Shown: one piece after another, positions 16,728 through 25,034 of the stretch
How positions within the stretch are numbered: position 1 is the first letter of the stretch
Layout: every line of letters starts with the position of its first letter
Assembly (NCBI RefSeq): GCF_017357245.1
Contig: NZ_CP071612.1
Coordinates: forward strand, 1,429,001-1,493,000
Direction of reading: 5' to 3'
Source: Rhizobium bangladeshense
Lineage (GTDB): Bacteria; Pseudomonadota; Alphaproteobacteria; Rhizobiales; Rhizobiaceae
Length of the DNA: 64,000 bases
The notes under the pieces: model-generated
What the model saw: only the letters and a program-made list of their open reading frames with translations
The model's database searches: none
What the model was told of the DNA's origin: nothing
Translations under genes and position numbers: made by a program

Positions 16728-17723
16728 ATGCTGACCAAGACCGCATCACCGACGAAGATCACGCTCTGGAACGGCCGCGAAATTCCGCGCCTCGGCATGG
16801 GATGTTGGGCAATCGGCGGCCCTTTCTTCGCCGGTGACACGCCGCTCGGCTGGGGCGAAGTCGACGACAATGAATCCGTCGAGGCGATCCATCGCGCAAT
16901 CGCACTCGGCATCCGCTTCTTCGACACTGCCTCGAATTACGGCGCCGGCCATTCGGAGGAGGTTCTCGGCCGGGCGGTGGGCAATCGTGACGACATCATC
17001 GTCGCCACCAAATTCGGCTTCGCGACCGACCCGGCGACGAAACAGGCAACCGGCGCCTTCGCCGATGAGGCTTTTATTCGCCACTCGGTCGAGACGTCGC
17101 TGCGCCGTCTCAAGCGCGACCGCCTTGATCTCCTGCAGTTTCACCTCAATGATTTTCCGCTGGAACAGTCGGATGCCGTCTTCGATACGCTGGAGGCGCT
17201 ACGCGCCGAAGGCAAGATCGACGCATTCGGCTGGAGCACCGATTTCCCCGATCGGGCCGCCCGGCACGCCGGCCGCAACGGCTTTGTCTCGGTCCAGCAT
17301 ACGATGAACGTCTTCGAGCCGGTGCCGGAAATGATCGCGGTCATCGAGCAAAATCGCTTGATATCGATCAATCGCGGTCCCCTGGCCATGGGGCTGCTCA
17401 CTGGCAAGTTCAGCGCCGACAAGGCAGTGGGCGCCAAGGATGTCCGCGGCGCGGCGCTCGACTGGATGGTCTATTTCAAAGACGGGCGAATGGCTCCGGA
17501 ATTTGCCGCAAGGCTCGATGCGGTCCGCGGTCTCCTGACGTCGGGCGGCCGCACGCTGACGCAGGGGGCGCTTGCGTGGCTCCTGGCGCGGTCGCCGCGC
17601 ACCTTCCCCATTCCGGGCTTCCGCACAGTCGCCCAGGTCGAGGAAAATGCCGGCGCGCTGGATAAGGGACCATTGCCGGCCGAAGTCATGGCCGCGATCG
17701 ATGCCGCACTTGCTCGCGAATAA
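16728..17723 (+). CDS. Aldo/keto reductase
   Basis: A 331-aa NADPH-dependent oxidoreductase of the aldo/keto reductase superfamily with a TIM-barrel fold. The catalytic tetrad is visible: Asp 66 and Tyr 71 in FFDTASNYG, Lys 95 in VATKFGF, and a His in LLQFHLNDF. The C-terminal cofactor segment IPGFRTVAQVEENAGAL is intact. A strong AAGGAGGAGCT ribosome site (about 16716-16726) fixes the start. Substrate unknown. Convergent with the MOSC gene, 39 bp apart. Confidence 0.9.
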   Translation: MLTKTASPTKITLWNGREIPRLGMGCWAIGGPFFAGDTPLGWGEVDDNESVEAIHRAIALGIRFFDTASNYGAGHSEEVLGRAVGNRDDIIVATKFGFATDPATKQATGAFADEAFIRHSVETSLRRLKRDRLDLLQFHLNDFPLEQSDAVFDTLEALRAEGKIDAFGWSTDFPDRAARHAGRNGFVSVQHTMNVFEPVPEMIAVIEQNRLISINRGPLAMGLLTGKFSADKAVGAKDVRGAALDWMVYFKDGRMAPEFAARLDAVRGLLTSGGRTLTQGALAWLLARSPRTFPIPGFRTVAQVEENAGALDKGPLPAEVMAAIDAALARE

Positions 17724-17762
17724 GGGGGGATGCATCCCTCATTGCCCGCGCGGCGCCGCCGG

Positions 17763-18620
17763 TCAGGCCCGCGCGCGAACCTTCAGTGCCCAGCCTTCCG
17801 GCCGCTCTTCAAGAATCTTGACGGTGTCACCTATTGTGATCCGTCCGCTGCCGCGCGGCGTGACGTTCCAGCCGAAGAGCGGCCCGGGCACACGCCGATC
17901 GGCAGACATGCGGATGCGGCCCATGGCCGGCATTGGGTTCGGCCCCTCGCGGGAACCGGTGAGCTGGTCCTGCGTCGTCATGATGCAGCGGGAGCAGGGT
18001 TTAACGAGATCAAAACGGACGCCGGCGATTTCGATCACCGCCCAGTGGTCCTCCGGCCAGGCCTCTTCGGTGTCGATGACGATGTTCGGACGGAATCTTT
18101 CCATGCCGACGCTACCTTCGCCATGCGCGGTGAGATCGGCATTCAGCGCCTTCAACGAACCCGTCGTCGTTACCAGGATCTGGTAGCCGTCGGAAAAGGT
18201 GACCGGCGTGCCTTCGCCGGCCCATTCGGCATTCGCCGTCCGCCGTGCCTGCCCGTCGAAGAAGACCAGCCGCACCTCGCGGCCAAGCCATTCGGAAAGC
18301 TGCCCGTTGCTGTGGGGGTCGGCGACGGCAGCACAGACGGTCGATTTCCACACGGTCACATCCATACGGCTCTCTGGCCGAGGCGGGGGCACCGACAGTT
18401 CGGGCTTTCCTTCCATCAGCAGACGAAAGGTGCCGGTTTCCGGCCGGATCTCGATGCGCGCGAGATCCGGCAGTTCGCGCTGGGTGATGAAGTGACCCTG
18501 CGGGTCGGTGATCATCGCCCGCCGGTCGCCGGCAAGCCCATAGGCGTCGATCTCGGCGGCAGGCAAAGCAATGCCGCGGGCGCTCTTGAGCGGGTAGATG
18601 AAGAGGTCGCTGATATGCAT
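17763..18620 (-). CDS. MOSC domain protein (MOSC_N + MOSC)
   Basis: A 285-aa protein with the N-terminal MOSC beta barrel (ISDLFIYPLKSARGI) and a C-terminal MOSC domain. The conserved cysteine of VKPCSRCIMTT is the likely molybdenum-cofactor or sulfur-carrier ligand. Relatives include the mitochondrial amidoxime-reducing component and YcbX, which reduce N-hydroxylated compounds; the partner reductase domain of YcbX is absent here. GGAGA lies 6 bases before the ATG. A RIME-like repeat occupies its upstream region. Confidence 0.88.
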   Translation of the reverse strand: MHISDLFIYPLKSARGIALPAAEIDAYGLAGDRRAMITDPQGHFITQRELPDLARIEIRPETGTFRLLMEGKPELSVPPPRPESRMDVTVWKSTVCAAVADPHSNGQLSEWLGREVRLVFFDGQARRTANAEWAGEGTPVTFSDGYQILVTTTGSLKALNADLTAHGEGSVGMERFRPNIVIDTEEAWPEDHWAVIEIAGVRFDLVKPCSRCIMTTQDQLTGSREGPNPMPAMGRIRMSADRRVPGPLFGWNVTPRGSGRITIGDTVKILEERPEGWALKVRARA

Positions 18621-18644
18621 GCTGTTCTCCCGGATATCGTTTCC

Positions 18645-18752
18645 TGAAGCGCATCGCGATCTTTCAGATTCGCTTGGCGCGCTTTAAGCCCTTGTTGTTA
18701 CGCATGTCGTTATCGCAAATCCGCTGCACACTTTTGCGCGACATGCTCTAGA
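18645..18752 (-). repeat. RIME1-like palindromic repeat, copy B (full length)
   Basis: On the minus strand it starts CTAGAGCATGTCGCGCAAAA, continues through GCAGCGGATTTGCGATAACG and CATGCG, and ends near AAGATCGCGATGCGCTTCA. It is the same element as 19541-19644 but in the opposite direction. Its CTAGA end contains the TAG stop codon of the HD gene at 18748-18750. Confidence 0.85.
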
Positions 18753-19392
18753 TCTCGTCCATGAAGGCCGAGAGGAAATCGCGCAGGCTCTTGTCGCGCG
18801 CGGCCGCAATCCGGCGGCCGGTCTCGGTCTGGAATCCTTCCGCCAGCTTGAACAGCTTTGTCTGGAAGTGGTCAATGGCATAACGCTTGTCGTCGAGCGA
18901 ACGGTTCTTGGCGGCAGGGTCGAGCGGGTCGTAGAGACCTGAACCCATTCGTCCGCCGATATAAAAGCAGCGCGCGACCCCGATCATACCGATCGCGTCC
19001 AGCCGGTCGGCGTCCTGCAGGATCTTCGCCTCGAGCGTCTGCGGCGCCACTCCGGCGGAGAAACTATGGGCGGTGATGGCGTGGGCCGCGGCCTCGATAT
19101 CGGCGTTGCTCCAGCCGAGTTCGGTTAGAATCGCCGATGCCTTTTCTGCCGCCAAGGCCGACGCTTTTGCCCGCAAGGGGGAATTCTTTTCGACGGCGAC
19201 GCAGTCGTGCAGCAGCACGGCGGCGGCAAGGACCCGCCCATCTCCGCCTTCTCCCGCGTGGATCCGCATGGCGTTCCTGAAGACGCGCAGGATATGGGCA
19301 AGATCGTGCGAACCGTCGTCGCCCTCTGCCGCGTGTGCGATCAACGCCGCTGCGAGCGTTTCATGAGGGGAGAAGGCTTCGGCCTCGAACAT
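18748..19392 (-). CDS. HD-domain phosphohydrolase
   Basis: A 214-aa HD-superfamily protein: His 29-Asp 30 in SHDLAHILRVF, His 62-Asp 63 in VLLHDC, and a later Asp in ILQDADRLDAIG complete the metal-binding set. This arrangement resembles YedJ-type predicted phosphohydrolases, cytosolic enzymes that hydrolyse nucleotides or other phosphate esters; the substrate is unknown. ATG 19392 is chosen since the residues before it are unlike the family. The stop codon lies inside repeat copy B, and copy C lies about 150 bp upstream of the start. Confidence 0.87.
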   Translation of the reverse strand: MFEAEAFSPHETLAAALIAHAAEGDDGSHDLAHILRVFRNAMRIHAGEGGDGRVLAAAVLLHDCVAVEKNSPLRAKASALAAEKASAILTELGWSNADIEAAAHAITAHSFSAGVAPQTLEAKILQDADRLDAIGMIGVARCFYIGGRMGSGLYDPLDPAAKNRSLDDKRYAIDHFQTKLFKLAEGFQTETGRRIAAARDKSLRDFLSAFMDEI

Positions 19393-19540
19393 TGCGCCAC
19401 CTCTTGTTGGAAAAAATTGTCGATAGAGCACCAGCCGAAAGCGAAGCCAGCTTTCGGAAAGCGACGCGGCTGCGAGGATCTGCGGATCTCGAAGCCGGTT
19501 GTAACGGCTTGGCGGGCGAGTCGCAATCGAGGCGGTGTTG

Positions 19541-19644
19541 GAGCATGTCGCGCAAAAGTGTGCAGCGGTTTTGCGATGACGGCATGCGAAAAATCAAAGG
19601 CCTAAAGCGTGGCGAGCGCATCTGAAAGATCGCGAGCGCTTTAG
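19541..19644 (+). repeat. RIME1-like palindromic repeat, copy C (full length)
   Basis: Starts GAGCATGTCGCGCAAAAGTG and ends GATCGCGAGCGCTTTAG. Two hairpins are visible: CGCAAAA (19551-19557) with TTTTGCG (19569-19575), and CTAAAGCG (19602-19609) with CGCTTTAG (19637-19644). The second arm contains the TAA stop codon of the GGDEF/EAL gene (19641-19643). Confidence 0.87.
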
Positions 19645-21497
19645 TGCTGGAACGCCGGAAACGCTGTTGCGCCGTTACCCTTCGGCGGCAGGGAGAGAAG
19701 GTGGGGCACGTCACGGACCGGACGCGGTGGGCTGATGTGATATCCCTGGATCTCGTCGCATTCCTCGCATTCGAGCAACGTCAGCTGGGCGGCCGTCTCG
19801 ACGCCTTCGACGGTGACGCGCATGCCGAGCGCGTCGCCGAGCAGGATGATTGCGCGCATGATCGCATGCGCTTCCTTGTTGTCGACGATGTCGTTGACGA
19901 AGGATTTGTCGATCTTGATCTTGTCGAAGGGAAAGCTCGAGAGATAGCTCAGCGAGGAATATCCGGTACCGAAATCGTCCATCGAGATGCGGATGCCGCG
20001 CTCCTTCAGCGCATGCAGGATCGGCAGCACCTCGTTGAGGTTCTCCATCAAGACGCTCTCGGTGATTTCGAGTTCGAGCCGCGAAGGCGACAGCGCGGCG
20101 GCGGCAAGCGCTTGGCTGACGTCCTGTGTCAGATCGCTGCTGCGGAACTGGATCGCCGAAACGTTGACCGCGACCTTGATGCTCTCCGGCCACTGGGCAG
20201 CATCCCTGCAGGCCTGGCGCAAAACCCAGCGCCCGATATCGACGACGAGTCCGACCTCCTCGGCAAGCGGAATGAAATCCATCGGCGGCACGCGGCCTCG
20301 GACCGGATGGTTCCAGCGGAGCAATGCTTCGAAACCGCAGATCCGCCGCTCGGCAAGATCGTAGAGCGGCTGGTAATGCAGTTCGAACTCCTCGTTCTCG
20401 ACGGCGGCTCGAAGATCTGCCTCCAGCGCATGGCGCAACTGCATCTGCGCTTCCATCTCGCCGGTGAAGAAGCGCTCGCGCTTGCGCCCGTCCGCCTTGG
20501 CATGCGACAGCGCCACGCCTGCATTTTTCAGAAGAATATCGGTTTCCTCGCCGTTCTCCGGAGCGATTGCAATACCCATGGAGACGCTGAGCTCCACCTG
20601 CTTTTCGCCGTTCAGGAATGGCTCCGAAAGCTGGCGGCGGATCTGCTCGGCCAGCGCCGCCGCGTTCCACGGCTGCTGCTTACCCGTCTGCAGGATGGCG
20701 AACTCGTCCGAGCCAAGGCGCGCTAGCGTGTTTTCTGGGCCGGCCGAGACCCGGATCCGCTCCGCGACCTGTTGCAGGATCTTGTCGCCGACCGAAACGC
20801 CGATCGTGTTGTTGATCGATTTGAACCGGTCGAGATTGAGATGGACGAGGGCTATCTGCTCGTGCGGCTTGCGCTCGGCGAGCGCCGCATCGATCTGCTC
20901 GCGGAAATACATTCGATTGGGAAGATCGGTCAGGGGATCGTGATGGGCGAGATAGGTGATGCGCTCGGCCGCCTTTCGATCCTCGGTGATATCGGCATGG
21001 ATGGCGATGCTGCTGCCGTCGGAGAGGATGGTGACGACGCTTTGAACGATGCGGCCATCATGCATCAGCCATTCGCGCCGGCGGATGCTGCTTCCCGCCT
21101 TGGCTAGGGAAGGACGTGCTGTCTGCCGGACGGATCTGGAGGCATTGCTTTCCTTGCCGCGCATTTTGCCGATGAGTTCGGCGATCGTCGTGCCCGCAGC
21201 GATATCTTCCGGCGTCAGGCCGAAGAGTTGAGGGAAGCGGACGTTGTAAAGCGTCAGCCGCTGGCTGGCGTCGAAGACGCTGAGACCGAGCGGCAGGTTG
21301 TTCAGAACAATCTCGAAAAGTTTCTTCTGTCCGTCGAACGCCTGACTGAGGGCCGACAGGTTCCCTCTCAGTGTCTGATTTTCCCTTAGAAGGGCTTCTG
21401 CGCTTCTCTCGATTGCCTCATTATCGCTTTCATGGCTGCGATAGGTCGCGATCACCAGTTCCATCAGACGCTGCGCGTCGATTGATCCATCGGCCAT
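19641..21497 (-). CDS. PAS-GGDEF-EAL cyclic-di-GMP protein
   Basis: A 618-aa protein with a short coiled N-terminus, a PAS domain (about 60-180, LPLGLSVFDASQRLTLYN), a GGDEF domain and an EAL domain. The cyclase signature reads GSDEF rather than GGDEF, and the inhibitory RxxD site five residues upstream is GPEN, so cyclase activity and product inhibition are doubtful. The phosphodiesterase side looks complete: GFEALLRW, the metal-binding ITESVLMEN and the DDFGTGYSSLSYL loop, so it probably degrades cyclic-di-GMP. No transmembrane segment. Start ATG 21497 was picked over 21551 because the extra residues look unconserved. Confidence 0.88.
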   Translation of the reverse strand: MADGSIDAQRLMELVIATYRSHESDNEAIERSAEALLRENQTLRGNLSALSQAFDGQKKLFEIVLNNLPLGLSVFDASQRLTLYNVRFPQLFGLTPEDIAAGTTIAELIGKMRGKESNASRSVRQTARPSLAKAGSSIRRREWLMHDGRIVQSVVTILSDGSSIAIHADITEDRKAAERITYLAHHDPLTDLPNRMYFREQIDAALAERKPHEQIALVHLNLDRFKSINNTIGVSVGDKILQQVAERIRVSAGPENTLARLGSDEFAILQTGKQQPWNAAALAEQIRRQLSEPFLNGEKQVELSVSMGIAIAPENGEETDILLKNAGVALSHAKADGRKRERFFTGEMEAQMQLRHALEADLRAAVENEEFELHYQPLYDLAERRICGFEALLRWNHPVRGRVPPMDFIPLAEEVGLVVDIGRWVLRQACRDAAQWPESIKVAVNVSAIQFRSSDLTQDVSQALAAAALSPSRLELEITESVLMENLNEVLPILHALKERGIRISMDDFGTGYSSLSYLSSFPFDKIKIDKSFVNDIVDNKEAHAIMRAIILLGDALGMRVTVEGVETAAQLTLLECEECDEIQGYHISPPRPVRDVPHLLSLPPKGNGATAFPAFQH

Positions 21498-21953
21498 GAC
21501 AGCCTCTGTGCATTGCCGCCAGAAGAGCGCTTCAGCCTTCATGGGAAACATCTTGGCTCGCCATGGGAAAAGCCGCCCGCGTCTGAGGGACGTGCCTCAA
21601 AATGTCAGACATGAAAACCTTTCTGAGAAAAACCATTGAGATCAATATTTACGAGGGCAACGTCTGATGACACTATTTTGGAGCGGGCGGATTAATATTC
21701 GGTTGCAGTGCAGCAGAGGTGCACGTCGTCAGACGGTTGTTTTCTATATTGAAAATGACTGAGATAACGGGCCGGGCAACGATGGATAGCTGGTCCGAGT
21801 GCGCTGCGGTAATTTCGGTCAACCATTGTTAATGAGAAGTTAACAACTTATTGACGCACTGCGCAAATCAGTTTAACCACCGAGTCAACAGTTCTTTCCC
21901 ACCTCGTATTGCGTACAAACACCACCGGCAAAAGGCGGTGAATGGAGGTTTGT
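21498..21953. other. 456-bp intergenic region upstream of the EF-hand gene
   Basis: AT-richer than its surroundings, with no open frame I can support. It holds TTGACG (21851-21856) and TAACCA (21874-21879) at 17-bp spacing, a weak promoter candidate for the EF-hand gene, and a short hairpin CACCG/CGGTG (about 21923-21940) just before its ribosome site. The 5' side is the promoter region of the divergent GGDEF/EAL gene. Confidence 0.4.
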
Positions 21954-22292
21954 ATGACCCGCACCACATCCGTTTCAGACACTTCATATGCCTATCTCGC
22001 GACGCTTTCGCGGCTCGATTTAAACGGCGATGGCGTGCTGAGCCGCGGCGAACGTGCCGCCGATGAGAAACCGGGCATCATCAAGGAACTTCTGGAAGAA
22101 GACGTAGGCAGCGAGGCGCAGCCCAGATTTTCCGGCAGCCTGATTGCGCTGATGATGGATACGCACGACAGCAGCACGACAAGCAGTATCGCCGTACCCT
22201 ATCCGTTGCAGCAGGCTGCGCCCACGAGCGGCAGTCAATCCGACGATCTATACCGCAACACCTACGGCCAGTTTGATTTCGAAGCCGCCTGA
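21954..22292 (+). CDS. Small EF-hand protein
   Basis: A 112-aa protein with one canonical 12-residue EF-hand loop, DLNGDGVLSRGE, at residues 22-33 (Asp 1, Asn 3, Asp 5, Leu 7-9 region and Glu 12 all in place), so calcium binding is likely. The rest is low in recognised motifs: a Met-rich helix near residue 65, then a Ser/Thr/Gln-rich tail. No signal peptide, so it is probably cytosolic. GGAGG lies 5 bases before ATG 21954. It has its own terminator and looks monocistronic. Function unknown; similar short EF-hand proteins occur in rhizobia. Confidence 0.78.
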   Translation: MTRTTSVSDTSYAYLATLSRLDLNGDGVLSRGERAADEKPGIIKELLEEDVGSEAQPRFSGSLIALMMDTHDSSTTSSIAVPYPLQQAAPTSGSQSDDLYRNTYGQFDFEAA

Positions 22293-22314
22293 CGTCTCGA
22301 TGCACGTGATCTGC

Positions 22315-22339
22315 AAGCCGGCGGTTGGCCGGCTTTTTT
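22315..22339 (+). terminator. Rho-independent terminator of the EF-hand gene
   Basis: Perfect 8-bp stem AAGCCGGC (22315-22322) / GCCGGCTT (22328-22335) with a GGTTG loop, followed by a T-tract. Confidence 0.88.
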
Positions 22340-22413
22340 CGTTGGATGGTCCGCAGAGGAACACCTTCCGGACTGATACGTTCAGAAGGACAACCGGACG
22401 GAAGGAGATCTCC

Positions 22414-22929
22414 ATGAAAGCCAAGCGCATCATCGCCGCCCTGAGCCTGCTGGCGATTGCCTTGCCGGCTAGCGCTCAGGACAAGCAGACGGCGGTCGCC
22501 AATTTCGTCGGCGAGGACGGCAAGGAAAATGGCCGCGCCCAATTGACGGCCGCCGCCAGTGGCGGCGTCCTGATCGAAGTGGAGATATCGGGGCTGCCGG
22601 CGAATAGATGGGTGGCCTTTCACGTTCATGAAACCGGCCGCTGCGATGCGGCGACCCATCACGAATCGGCAGGCGGCCATTTCAACCCAGGCTCGACAGA
22701 GCATGGCGTCCTTGCCGCCAAGGGGCCGCATGCCGGAGACATGCCCAATCAATATGTCGGACAAGACGGCGTGCTCAGAGCCCAGATCTTCGACGGCATG
22801 GTCACGCTCGACGGCAAGAAAGATGGCATTCGCGGCCGCGCCCTAATGGTTCACGCCAATTCGGATGATTATCGCAGCCAGCCTTCCGGTGACGCCGGGG
22901 AAAGACTTGCCTGCGGCGTGGTCCAATAG
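22414..22929 (+). CDS. sodC: Periplasmic Cu/Zn superoxide dismutase
   Basis: Converts superoxide to peroxide and oxygen in the periplasm. The 171-aa precursor has a signal peptide (MKAKRIIAALSLLAIALPASA, cleaved after residue 21). Metal ligands appear in order: HVH (copper), the bridging His in SAGGHFNP, HAGD (zinc His and Asp), and a final copper His in MVHANSDD. The active-site Arg lies in ERLACGVV, and Cys residues for the structural disulfide are present. GAAGGAGATC precedes the ATG. Convergent with mscS, 30 bp apart. Confidence 0.95.
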   Translation: MKAKRIIAALSLLAIALPASAQDKQTAVANFVGEDGKENGRAQLTAAASGGVLIEVEISGLPANRWVAFHVHETGRCDAATHHESAGGHFNPGSTEHGVLAAKGPHAGDMPNQYVGQDGVLRAQIFDGMVTLDGKKDGIRGRALMVHANSDDYRSQPSGDAGERLACGVVQ

Positions 22930-22959
22930 GTCGAGGACCGCCCCAGACGCTGCAATGTT

Positions 22960-23844
22960 TCACTGCCGTGTCGATTTTTCGGCCGTCGCAGTGCCGTTGG
23001 ACCTTGTTCCCGGCGCGGAATTTGAAGCGTCCCGCATAGGGACCGGGTCGCTCTTTTCGTCGAAAGCAAGTTTTACCCGCTTCACCATGTCGCGGCTGAC
23101 CTGCCACCAATCACCAGTCTTTGCCCAATAGCGCAGCGTTAGCGATATCGTGCTGTCACCGAGGCTCTCGATGAAAACGCTGGGTGCGGGTGATGACAGC
23201 ACCCTCTGGTTGCCTTTGGCAATGCCCACCAACGTCTCCATCGCCAGATCCAGGTCATCCTCACGCGAAATGCTGATTTTCAGGTCGTTCTGCCGCGTAG
23301 GTTCGCGGCTGAAGTTGGTAATCGGCGTGTTCCAGAGCGTCGAATTCGGTGCCAGCCGGTAGAGGCCGTCACCGGTTCTGAGTTCCGTTGCAAACAACCC
23401 AATCTCGCGCACCGTGCCGCTTACGCTGCTGGTCTCGATATACTCGCCGACGCGGAACGGCCTGAGGATCAAGAGCATGATGCCGGCCGCGATATTCTGC
23501 AGCGTCCCTTGCAGCGCCAGCCCGATGGCCAAGCCGGCTGCACCAAGAGCGGCGATGATCGAGGCGGTCTGGACGCCGAACTGGCCGAGCACAGTGATGA
23601 ACACCAGGATCAGCAGTGCATAGCGCACCACATTGGTGAAGAAGCGAGCCAGGGTCTCGTCAATTCCATGGATGCGCGACAATCCCTCATAGGCCCAGCG
23701 GCTGATAAAGCCTGCCAGCGTCCAGCCGATGACGAGCAGGATCAAAGCCCCGAGGATGGAGAAGGAATATTGGACTGCAAGCGCGCTTGCCTGGCTGAGT
23801 GCCGTGCGGGTGGCGAGGAAGACGTCGGCTGCTTGTTGTTCCAT
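22960..23844 (-). CDS. Small-conductance mechanosensitive channel (MscS family)
   Basis: A 294-aa inner-membrane channel that would open on osmotic downshock. It has about three transmembrane helices: one near residues 25-50, one near 70-95, and the pore-lining helix rich in Gly and Ala (ASIIAALGAAGLAIGLALQG, then LQNIAAGIML). The beta domain follows, with PFRVGEYIE and NSTLWNTPITNFSR, typical MscS sequence. The C-terminal tail is charged. It lies 57 bp after the phosphatase gene and could be the last gene of the ygfZ operon. Confidence 0.92.
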   Translation of the reverse strand: MEQQAADVFLATRTALSQASALAVQYSFSILGALILLVIGWTLAGFISRWAYEGLSRIHGIDETLARFFTNVVRYALLILVFITVLGQFGVQTASIIAALGAAGLAIGLALQGTLQNIAAGIMLLILRPFRVGEYIETSSVSGTVREIGLFATELRTGDGLYRLAPNSTLWNTPITNFSREPTRQNDLKISISREDDLDLAMETLVGIAKGNQRVLSSPAPSVFIESLGDSTISLTLRYWAKTGDWWQVSRDMVKRVKLAFDEKSDPVPMRDASNSAPGTRSNGTATAEKSTRQ

Positions 23845-23901
23845 GATCAGGCCTTCAGGTTGTGCGTGGTCGAGGCCAAGATGGAGCGGTCGGCGGCAGC
23901 G

Positions 23902-24432
23902 TCAACCGCAGACGGCGTCCCCTATTGCAAGCAGGAAGGGCGCATTGCCGTCGGCATCGGCGCCACGGCCGATTGCCCGTACGGCCGCAACCAATCGGCC
24001 GCCGCGGCCGAGCGATGTGTCGCCGATCTCGATCAGCCGGGCATTCGGCGTTGCGAAAGGTGAAGCGGCGCGTAACCGACGGGCAAGCCCTTCCTCGTCC
24101 TGATCCGGCGCGATCGACAGTGCGGCGATGAGTGCGGCGGCCGGCGATCGCGATACGCCCATCCAGCAATGGATGAGCAGCGGCGTCTCCTTCCGCCATG
24201 ATGCGGCAAATTCGATGATCGCCTGCACATGTGTTTCGTCGGGCGCCAGGAGACTGCCTGTGCCCTTGAATGCAATATCGTTCATGGAAAGCTTCAGATG
24301 GCGGTCGGGCGCGATCACACCCGGCCGGTGAAAGGCCTGGTCTTTGGCAATCAGGCTGATCATGTCGCGCGCCTTGTGGCGCACAGCCATTTCGGCAATA
24401 CGTGAGAGCGGCGAGACGACGATAAAACTCAC
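23902..24432 (-). CDS. Tyrosine phosphatase-like protein
   Basis: A 176-aa protein with the CX5R phosphatase loop HCWMGVSRS at residues 88-96 (Cys 89, Arg 95), typical of tyrosine/dual-specificity phosphatases. A possible general-acid Asp lies upstream in LSMNDIAF (Asp 52). Rhizobial relatives are annotated as protein tyrosine phosphatases, but the real substrate may be a phospholipid or nucleotide. The start ATG overlaps the stop of the HD gene by 4 bases (ATGA), so synthesis of the two is coupled. Confidence 0.85.
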   Translation of the reverse strand: MSFIVVSPLSRIAEMAVRHKARDMISLIAKDQAFHRPGVIAPDRHLKLSMNDIAFKGTGSLLAPDETHVQAIIEFAASWRKETPLLIHCWMGVSRSPAAALIAALSIAPDQDEEGLARRLRAASPFATPNARLIEIGDTSLGRGGRLVAAVRAIGRGADADGNAPFLLAIGDAVCG

Positions 24433-25034
24433 GACACCATTCCTCGCTCGGCCTCGATCGCTGCAAAGCGCTCGCAGAACAACCGCTGTGCTTCCAGTGC
24501 CGGCAAAGGCTCGATCATCAGCATCTCCTTGCTGATGCCGCGCGGCTGGCCGAAGAATTTCTGCGCCTCGGCCGGCGTGAAGCCGGCAAGTACCGTCGCT
24601 TCGAAATAGGCGGCGATCGTATCGGCCTTCTTGATCCGGTCCTTGAGATCGCGCGATGGGTGAGGCGGGAGGCCGAAGCGCAGGTGCACGGCGGCCTCCA
24701 GCCGCATTTCCACGGCCTTATAGCCGCCGCCGACCACCGATTTGAACGGCGAGATCATGTCGCCGATCACATATTCAGGCGCGTCATGGAGCAGCGCCAT
24801 TAGACATTCCTCCGGCCGCGCATCGTTAAAACGGCGGAAAATATCTTCGACGACGAGGCTGTGCTGCGCTACCGAAAAAGCGTGATCGCCTGATGTCTGG
24901 CCGTTCCAGCGGGCCACACGCGCGAGCCCATGGGCGATATCGACGAGTTCGACATCGAGCGGCGAGGGGTCGAGCAGGTCGAGCCTGCGCCCGGACAGCA
25001 TGCGTTGCCAGGCACGCGGAGCTTTGGCCGTCAC
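24429..25034 (-). CDS. HD-domain phosphohydrolase (YfbR-like)
   Basis: A 201-aa HD protein resembling the YfbR/5'-deoxynucleotidase group. Metal-site residues are His 58 in SVAQHSLVV, His 83-Asp 84 in ALLHDAPEYVIGD, and an Asp in KKADTIAAYFEA. The start is taken as GTG 25034, which overlaps the ygfZ stop by 4 bases (GTGA); an internal ATG at residue 12 is the alternative. It sits between ygfZ and a phosphatase gene with 4-base overlaps on both sides, a tight operon. Confidence 0.86.
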   Translation of the reverse strand: MTAKAPRAWQRMLSGRRLDLLDPSPLDVELVDIAHGLARVARWNGQTSGDHAFSVAQHSLVVEDIFRRFNDARPEECLMALLHDAPEYVIGDMISPFKSVVGGGYKAVEMRLEAAVHLRFGLPPHPSRDLKDRIKKADTIAAYFEATVLAGFTPAEAQKFFGQPRGISKEMLMIEPLPALEAQRLFCERFAAIEAERGMVS

